This document shows positions 59,661 to 64,000 of a DNA stretch of 64,000 nt, one piece after another (position 1 is the first letter of the stretch; every line of letters begins with the position of its first letter). The notes below the pieces were generated by a model. The model was given only the letters and a program-made list of their open reading frames with translations, did no database searches and was not told the origin of the DNA. The translations under genes and the position numbers were made by a program. The DNA lies in contig NZ_MPDJ01000001.1 of NCBI RefSeq assembly GCF_001881565.1, positions 1,627,234 through 1,691,233 on the forward strand, in the 5' to 3' direction. The DNA is from Eisenbergiella tayi (GTDB taxonomy: Bacteria; Bacillota; Clostridia; Lachnospirales; Lachnospiraceae).

Positions 59661-60790
59661 GCGCTGCGCCTCCCTTCCTGCAACGATAGATATTCAGCGT
59701 ACCCCTCCGGGTCCAGTTCACGCAGGCGGTCTGCCCGGAAGCGGTACTCTGGATACTCACAGTAACCACTGCGCTGCGTTGCCCCGGTAGGGATAGCCAA
59801 TCCGTGGCGGATCAGCCAGACCGGGAAATCGGCATCGCCATTGGTATCGATGAACGCGCAGTCTTTCCCCCGTTCCCCGTCCAGATTGACCGTCAGAGAG
59901 GCCCAGGGCTCCGCATAGCCATTTTCCCATGTGTGCATGGCAATCGCCAGGTTGCCGTCCATATAGGCAGATACCTTTAGCTGTATGGGATGTGTGGAGC
60001 CGTACTTTTCATAAGGGAAGGTAATAGGCCCTTGCCTACCCATGGCCGGCATTGGCCTTTGGGCCGGAGCTGTACTGATGTTTGGCGTCAGATCCAGTTC
60101 CCAGCATATAGCGAGAATATCAGAATCGTCCACACGGTAGTTATATTTTTTGGCATACTTGGGGTGGAAGAGAAGCTGACCGTTCTCCACAACAAATTTG
60201 CCTTCCTTGGTGCCATAGGTGTACTGGCGGCCATCCAGAAGATGTTGCACCTTTTTGGCGTCCGCTTTGATCTTTCCTTTGTCGTACCATGTGGTGTACT
60301 GCACCGCAACCTCAAGATTAGGGTTTGAATGAAAGCGGGTTTCTAAAAACTGCAGGACACGCCCGCAGACTGCCGCCCGCTGTTCGACGGTTTGGGCTAA
60401 ATTAAAGGACAGTGTGAAATACGAATAGTCACGCCCGGACAACCCATAGCCGTGAAGTGTATTGCTGAAGTCGTTGCACCAGAAAAACAATTCCCAACGG
60501 GAACTTCCATAAGGCGCCGGATCTTCGGATTCATACTGATAGCAGATAAACTCCCTGGCAATGGCCGCCATGACAGAGGCCATCACAGCGTTTTTTGACT
60601 CAGCTGCCCGTTTGATCCTGCGGTGCGCCTCGTCAGGGCCGTCATCGCAAATCTGACGGTTTGCCTCCCGCTGCTCTGGGGTGTAGACATATTGGAGTCT
60701 AAGCGAATGGACATCTTCCCGGGCATAACCCCGGTCAATCCATTTTGCGCTGGAACTTTTGACAGAAGATTTGTCATGTAATATATTCAT
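59657..60790 (-). CDS. DUF4313-containing protein (377 aa)
   Basis: The C-terminal 130 residues (PYEKYGSTHPIQLKVSAYMD, AEPWASLTVNLDG, DADFPVWLIRHGLAI) match the DUF4313 pattern common on mobile elements of Clostridia. The N-terminal half (about 1-230) is a separate unknown domain (WELFFWCNDFSNTLHGYGLS). The ATG at 60790 follows AAAAGGAGAATCACC. The function of DUF4313 is unknown to me. Confidence 0.75.
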   Translation of the reverse strand: MNILHDKSSVKSSSAKWIDRGYAREDVHSLRLQYVYTPEQREANRQICDDGPDEAHRRIKRAAESKNAVMASVMAAIAREFICYQYESEDPAPYGSSRWELFFWCNDFSNTLHGYGLSGRDYSYFTLSFNLAQTVEQRAAVCGRVLQFLETRFHSNPNLEVAVQYTTWYDKGKIKADAKKVQHLLDGRQYTYGTKEGKFVVENGQLLFHPKYAKKYNYRVDDSDILAICWELDLTPNISTAPAQRPMPAMGRQGPITFPYEKYGSTHPIQLKVSAYMDGNLAIAMHTWENGYAEPWASLTVNLDGERGKDCAFIDTNGDADFPVWLIRHGLAIPTGATQRSGYCEYPEYRFRADRLRELDPEGYAEYLSLQEGRRSA

Positions 60791-60846
60791 GGTGATTCTC
60801 CTTTTTGATTTGATGTAGATGCTTGTCGATAACTCGGCGAAGGCAG

Positions 60847-61119
60847 TCAATGAAAATTTTCATCGCAGTGACGGCCGGCCCCGCCATATTCCAGCAGGGC
60901 ATAGCCGATACACCGGGCCGTCTCGCCCAAAGTGTTTTTCACGGCTTCTTCCACCACATCATCCGTATCTGGGCACTCCTGTTCGTTGTTAAGGCGTGTC
61001 AGCTCGTGGTGCAGCTCTTTCATCTGCTCTGGCGTTACCGGCTGGTCAGTTTGGACCAGTACATCAGCAAAGTCGCCGCAGCCATCAACATTCAATTCTC
61101 GGATCAGCAATACTCCCAT
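60847..61119 (-). CDS. Unknown protein (90 aa)
   Basis: A small acidic protein (VLLIRELNVDGCGDFADVLV, QECPDTDDVVEEAVKNTL). The start ATG at 61119 follows AAGGAGGATCGTTT, which decides against longer frames. It is an unknown family in the same operon. Confidence 0.58.
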   Translation of the reverse strand: MGVLLIRELNVDGCGDFADVLVQTDQPVTPEQMKELHHELTRLNNEQECPDTDDVVEEAVKNTLGETARCIGYALLEYGGAGRHCDENFH

Positions 61120-61132
61120 AAACGATCCTCCT

Positions 61133-61735
61133 TCAACGGTCCTCGTGCCAATCATAAAGCAAAAGGTCATGGCTGGAGGCATTCGGCTGGAGGACTGCCG
61201 CCCGAAAACGATAATTTGTAAATACAAAGCCAGTGGGTTTGTGCGTGTACTGGACGGCAAGAATGTGATACTCCCGACCCATCCAGTCGGCAGATTCCAG
61301 GACCTGTTCGGTTTCATTCCCAAAATCAAGGGCAAAAATCCAGTTATCCTGACAGCTGCTCGGGTCAGAGTAAGGCTCCCCGCTCGGCAGGAACAGAAGC
61401 TTTTGTTTCATATCTTCATAACTGTGGACCCCCGGGTGTTTATTCAAGAACGCTTGTGCCAGTTGTTCCCTAAAGGTATAGAAGGGGATGAATGGCTTTT
61501 TTCCCTCGAAGTCCCCGTTTCCATCCAGAGCGATCACCTGCCCATCCGAGATGATCTCGATGATAACATCCTTTCGGATGCGGCAATCATTTTGATAATC
61601 ATCCGGGGTAGAAGTGTACCATGTGCCATCAACTGTATCACGGTTGCAGTAGTAATAGGGCTGGTTTACAGATTGGAACACATCCTTGCAGAAGCCTGTG
61701 TCTTCAAACAGAAAAGTGAGCTGGATCGTTTTCAT
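61133..61735 (-). CDS. Unknown protein (200 aa)
   Basis: An acidic alpha/beta protein (TIQLTFLFEDTGFCKDVF, YDWHEDR at the end) with a central part rich in Asp and aromatic residues. Its ATG at 61735 follows ACGGAGGGAAC. Acidic composition is shared by several products of this operon, as in some DNA-mimic antirestriction proteins, but I see no motif that proves this. Confidence 0.58.
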   Translation of the reverse strand: MKTIQLTFLFEDTGFCKDVFQSVNQPYYYCNRDTVDGTWYTSTPDDYQNDCRIRKDVIIEIISDGQVIALDGNGDFEGKKPFIPFYTFREQLAQAFLNKHPGVHSYEDMKQKLLFLPSGEPYSDPSSCQDNWIFALDFGNETEQVLESADWMGREYHILAVQYTHKPTGFVFTNYRFRAAVLQPNASSHDLLLYDWHEDR

Positions 61736-62075
61736 TCGAGTTCCCTCCGTAGTAATAATCATAGATTTTTCTTAGACCGCACCGTATTTTGGCTTTGGTA
61801 GGACTGCCGGTGGCGATTCTCTGACCAGAGCCAAACGCTGGCCCGAAAAACCAAATTTCGTAGTGGGTGCAGAGATGCCGCCCTTTTGTGTGGGCGCTTG
61901 AAACCGACCACATATAGGCGTCGCCGGACACCGTAAACTCCTTGGGATAGCAATATTCCCGCATTCCATCCGGCGAGAAATCATCCAGCGCCGCGGCATT
62001 CCCGGAACGGGGGTCTGCTTGCGGCTGAACGACCTCCCGGAGCCAGAGAAGAAAAGAAGGCTCCCCGGCGCTCAT
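61704..62075 (-). CDS. Unknown protein (123 aa)
   Basis: The ATG overlaps the previous stop (ATGA) and its own end overlaps the next start by 32 bases, so it is clearly part of a packed operon. The segments SGDAYMWSVSSAHTKGRHLC and HYEIWFFGPAFGSGQRIA suggest a beta-rich fold. No family is recognised. Confidence 0.58.
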   Translation of the reverse strand: MSAGEPSFLLWLREVVQPQADPRSGNAAALDDFSPDGMREYCYPKEFTVSGDAYMWSVSSAHTKGRHLCTHYEIWFFGPAFGSGQRIATGSPTKAKIRCGLRKIYDYYYGGNSNENDPAHFSV

Positions 62076-62311
62076 ACCGATTCCTCCGGCTTGCCGGCCT
62101 TTTCATAGTAGACCTTGCGAGTGCCGGCGCCGCGAACTTGGAAGATAAAACCGGGCACCATCTCAGCCAGCTTGTCAGCATACATTTTGGCGCGGCCACA
62201 ATCTGGGATCAGCGTAGCATAAACCAGGCCGACTCCAACTTTTCCTTCATGCAAATTTATAGCGCCATAACAGCGGGCTCCAATTTTCTTCCCATAGACG
62301 ATATAGTTCAT
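62072..62311 (-). CDS. Unknown protein (79 aa)
   Basis: A basic, beta-rich small protein (NYIVYGKKIGARCYGAINLH, GFIFQVRGAGTRKVYYEK). The start follows AAAGGGCGGGAAGCG. It is coupled to the following gene by ATGA. Unknown family. Confidence 0.58.
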   Translation of the reverse strand: MNYIVYGKKIGARCYGAINLHEGKVGVGLVYATLIPDCGRAKMYADKLAEMVPGFIFQVRGAGTRKVYYEKAGKPEESV

Positions 62312-62329
62312 CGCTTCCCGCCCTTTCTG

Positions 62330-62767
62330 TTAATACCAGATGAAAGTCTGGCCGCATAATACCTGAATACGGTCCATAATGGCATCAACTTTCTTTTCGG
62401 AGAGGGGAACATCTGCATTATTCCAGTGCCGAATCAATTCTTCCAGTGTACGGTCTGGAGCTGATACACAGAAATCACAGCAAAAGTTATAGAGCGGCTG
62501 CCCGGTATAGGCTTCAAAGACGCTTTCAGTACCATCAGCAATCCGCTGTCTCTGGTTCCCACTGTAGTTGATACGGCCTAAATAGGCGGTACCATAGCGT
62601 TCACGGTAGGCATTGATGATTTTGCGGTTTAAGTCATTGTAAGTATCATCGGCTTCATCAATCCTGAGATACCCTTCACGAGCGAGGGCATACTCCCGCT
62701 GCACTTGCAGGTAGTAGGAGAGGGCGTCCATGGGTTTCGGATCATGCGTGGGATGTTTTAGTTTCAT
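62330..62767 (-). CDS. Unknown protein (145 aa), first gene of minus-strand operon
   Basis: A mostly helical protein with a Cys cluster (YNFCCDFC) and a C-terminal helix (EKKVDAIMDRIQVLCGQTF). The ATG at 62767 follows AGGAGGATTTTTTG. The leader upstream holds a terminator-like stem right before the ribosome binding site (62782-62830), so expression of all eight genes may hinge on it. Confidence 0.6.
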   Translation of the reverse strand: MKLKHPTHDPKPMDALSYYLQVQREYALAREGYLRIDEADDTYNDLNRKIINAYRERYGTAYLGRINYSGNQRQRIADGTESVFEAYTGQPLYNFCCDFCVSAPDRTLEELIRHWNNADVPLSEKKVDAIMDRIQVLCGQTFIWY

Positions 62768-62781
62768 CAAAAAATCCTCCT

Positions 62782-62860
62782 AAAAAACAAGGGACCGGCA
62801 AACAGCAAATGCGCTGTTTGTCGATCCCTTTGTGATAGTGTCCCTTGCCAAATAGCAAGG
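62782..62860 (-). promoter_or_regulatory. Attenuator-like leader before minus-strand operon
   Basis: On the minus strand a 17-bp stem (AAGGGATCGACAAACAGC with GCTGTTTGCCGGTCCCTT, one mismatch) is followed by GTTTTTT and then the AGGAGG of the first gene. The stem's 3' side GTCCCTTG can instead pair perfectly with an upstream CAAGGGAC (plus-strand 62840-62847), which is itself part of a CCTTGC/GCAAGG hairpin (62843-62860). Two exclusive folds are the mark of attenuation. It may also simply end the toxin transcript. Confidence 0.6.
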
Positions 62861-62940
62861 CATTTGTCAAATAAGAAAAAGTGTAGAGTTTTATTTCTGT
62901 GGAGCAACATTGAAAGTATCAATGATACAATACTGGCAGA

Positions 62941-63330
62941 TCAATCAGAAAAATCTTTTAGGTGCTGAATGATCCATGCTTGCAGCTCGTGTTCTCCCGC
63001 ACTGCCATTTGCAATAGAGATAAACATATCCGCAAGTTCGCCGGGCTTCAGTTCAAGAACATAGCCGTTCCATTTCAGCAGCAACTGCGTCATCATTGCG
63101 CCAATCCGTTTGTTACCATCAAGAAAGGCATGATTGGAGGCCAGTCCAAACCCTATTCTGGCTATTTTCGCAAGGTCCGTTTCAAAAAGATCAAAACCGG
63201 CAAAGGTTTGCAACGGAGCATTGACTGCGGCTTCCAGACTATTTCGGTCCCGAATACCGTCCAACCCACCTGAAGCTTTGATGATCCTGCTATGGACGGC
63301 GATAACATCTTCAACCGTCACCCAAATCAT
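62941..63330 (-). CDS. doc: Doc-like toxin (Fic fold)
   Basis: A 129-residue death-on-curing type toxin. The Fic-fold active loop is HAFLDGNKRIG at residues 67-77, with the Lys (NKR) that marks Doc kinases rather than AMP-transferring Fic proteins; GIRDRNSLEAAV near the start is also typical. Doc inactivates elongation factor Tu by phosphorylation. The start overlaps the antitoxin gene by 4 bases. It probably stabilises the element. Confidence 0.88.
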   Translation of the reverse strand: MIWVTVEDVIAVHSRIIKASGGLDGIRDRNSLEAAVNAPLQTFAGFDLFETDLAKIARIGFGLASNHAFLDGNKRIGAMMTQLLLKWNGYVLELKPGELADMFISIANGSAGEHELQAWIIQHLKDFSD

Positions 63331-63578
63331 TCCGCCATCCTCTTATAGTCATCAGCGAAAGAACTTAAAACCGCATCGGTATCCGCCAACATCTGCTCCC
63401 TTGAAATTTCTGCAGATGGTGTGTTAAGAGTTAAGGGAAACGGCATTCCATTATTGCGGACAAAGGCATTTGCAAAAATGTTGAATGCGGTGGATGTGGA
63501 TATGCCCAGCTGCTCGCAGATGGCGGCCATTTGCGCTTTGACCTGACTATCTATTCTAAATGTCATATTGGTATCCAT
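63327..63578 (-). CDS. RelB/DinJ-family antitoxin
   Basis: An 83-residue antitoxin with an N-terminal ribbon-helix-helix (MTFRIDSQVKAQMAAICEQL, STSTAFNIFANAFV) and an acidic, flexible C-terminus expected to cover the toxin. It starts behind AGGAGGTCG and overlaps the Doc-like toxin. Doc is classically paired with Phd, so this is an exchanged pair. Confidence 0.85.
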   Translation of the reverse strand: MDTNMTFRIDSQVKAQMAAICEQLGISTSTAFNIFANAFVRNNGMPFPLTLNTPSAEISREQMLADTDAVLSSFADDYKRMAE

Positions 63579-63601
63579 ATAATCGACCTCCTTGCACTAC
63601 A

Positions 63602-63630
63602 ATTATACTACATATCATGTGCAAATGCAA
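63602..63630 (-). promoter_or_regulatory. Promoter of toxin-antitoxin operon (TTGCAT-N17-TATAAT)
   Basis: On the minus strand, TTGCAT (63625-63630) and a perfect TATAAT (63602-63607) are separated by 17 bases, 25 bases before the antitoxin start codon. The ATATCATGTGCAAATG repeats nearby could be the ribbon-helix-helix operator. Confidence 0.72.
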
Positions 63631-63695
63631 CGAGTAGGATGCTTAATTGAAGAAGGCCACGGGAACCAATCGTCTTTGAGGGAGTGCTGTATCAT

Positions 63696-64000
63696 CTATG
63701 CGGCAGCTTCTGCGGGAGGCAGCTCGTTGATGATGGGAGCGGAAAGTAAAATGGCCGTTTCGGTATCTTCCATTAACAGCCACGCACCATCGCGCCAAAC
63801 ACAAGAAGTTGCCTTGTTGTAAATCTCCGGGACCTTATTGGGATCGTCGATGCACTCGCGGGTAACGAGCAGGCACATGTGATCGAGATAGAAATAGTGA
63901 AGAGATTTTTCAATTTCCTCTCGTAAGGTATGGGCCAGGGCTGCAATTTCATCCATATCCTGCCGCTGAAAAGCAGCCTCGGAAATCTTTTTCAGGCACT
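63696..64000 (-). CDS. Unknown protein, N-terminus probably beyond right edge
   Basis: The frame is open from the window edge to a stop at 63696. The ATG at 63956 has only a weak ribosome binding site, and the sequence before it (LKKISEAAFQRQDMDEIAAL) continues a helical, coding-like pattern, so the gene probably starts outside. The visible part has helices followed by short strands (MCLLVTREC, AWLLMEDTETAILLS). No family is recognised. Confidence 0.5.
   Translation of the reverse strand, partial: CLKKISEAAFQRQDMDEIAALAHTLREEIEKSLHYFYLDHMCLLVTRECIDDPNKVPEIYNKATSCVWRDGAWLLMEDTETAILLSAPIINELPPAEAAA

Overview
The window reads as one long stretch of an integrative mobile element from a Gram-positive gut-type anaerobe of the class Clostridia (Oscillospiraceae/Lachnospiraceae-like). 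The reasons are purine-rich AGGAGG ribosome binding sites almost everywhere, frequent GTG/TTG starts, ATGA-coupled genes, Tn916-type sigma and helix-turn-helix regulators, PcfJ/PcfK homologues, and MptD-type ECF transporters. The taxon is inferred from gene style only. No rRNA, tRNA, CRISPR array, insertion sequence, relaxase or type IV secretion gene was seen, so the transfer region must lie outside the window.

Layout. 1-1489 (minus): tyrosine integrase (cut by the left edge) and excisionase-like protein, marking one end of the element. 1490-2429: control region with a promoter-like site, hairpins and a strong terminator. 2430-15895 (plus): DNA-processing operon with YqaJ nuclease, RecD2-like helicase, possible annealing protein, CHC2/Toprim primase-like protein, PcfK-like and PcfJ-like proteins, small unknown proteins and an NAD-dependent DNA ligase. 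15979-22241: unknown genes dominated by an ATGA-coupled pair of 704- and 819-residue proteins. 22535-25450: coiled-coil basic protein, ParM-like actin with a ParR-like partner, an XRE repressor and a divergent SLOG (YspA-like) protein across a four-site operator array.

25517-57004 is the cargo: three parallel modules, each with ECF S, T and fused A-A' genes followed by a DtxR-type metalloregulator and an orphan OmpR-type winged-helix protein. Four pairs of ABC exporter-fold half-transporters (YbtPQ/IrtAB-like) accompany them. AraC proteins (25591, 40965) or TetR proteins (36625, 52744) sit at the heads of the units. A 16-bp inverted repeat, GTTAG-N6-CTAAC (one copy begins ATTAG), lies upstream of five transcription units and is a good candidate for the shared DtxR operator. 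The DtxR proteins carry the Cys-Glu-His cluster of iron sensors but Asp in place of the first Met ligand. No siderophore synthesis gene is present, so I infer a three-channel, iron-regulated system for importing chelates made by other organisms, resembling the equibactin transport genes of Streptococcus equi. An unrelated island (34189-36493) with two XRE regulators and two unknown proteins interrupts the cargo.

57005-64000 returns to backbone: a structured leader with a 15-codon peptide and a hairpin that covers the ribosome binding site of a Tn916 Orf7-like sigma factor, an Orf8-like helix-turn-helix protein, a convergent minus-strand operon of eight unknown genes preceded by an attenuator-like structure, a DinJ-Doc toxin-antitoxin pair, and a partial gene at the right edge.
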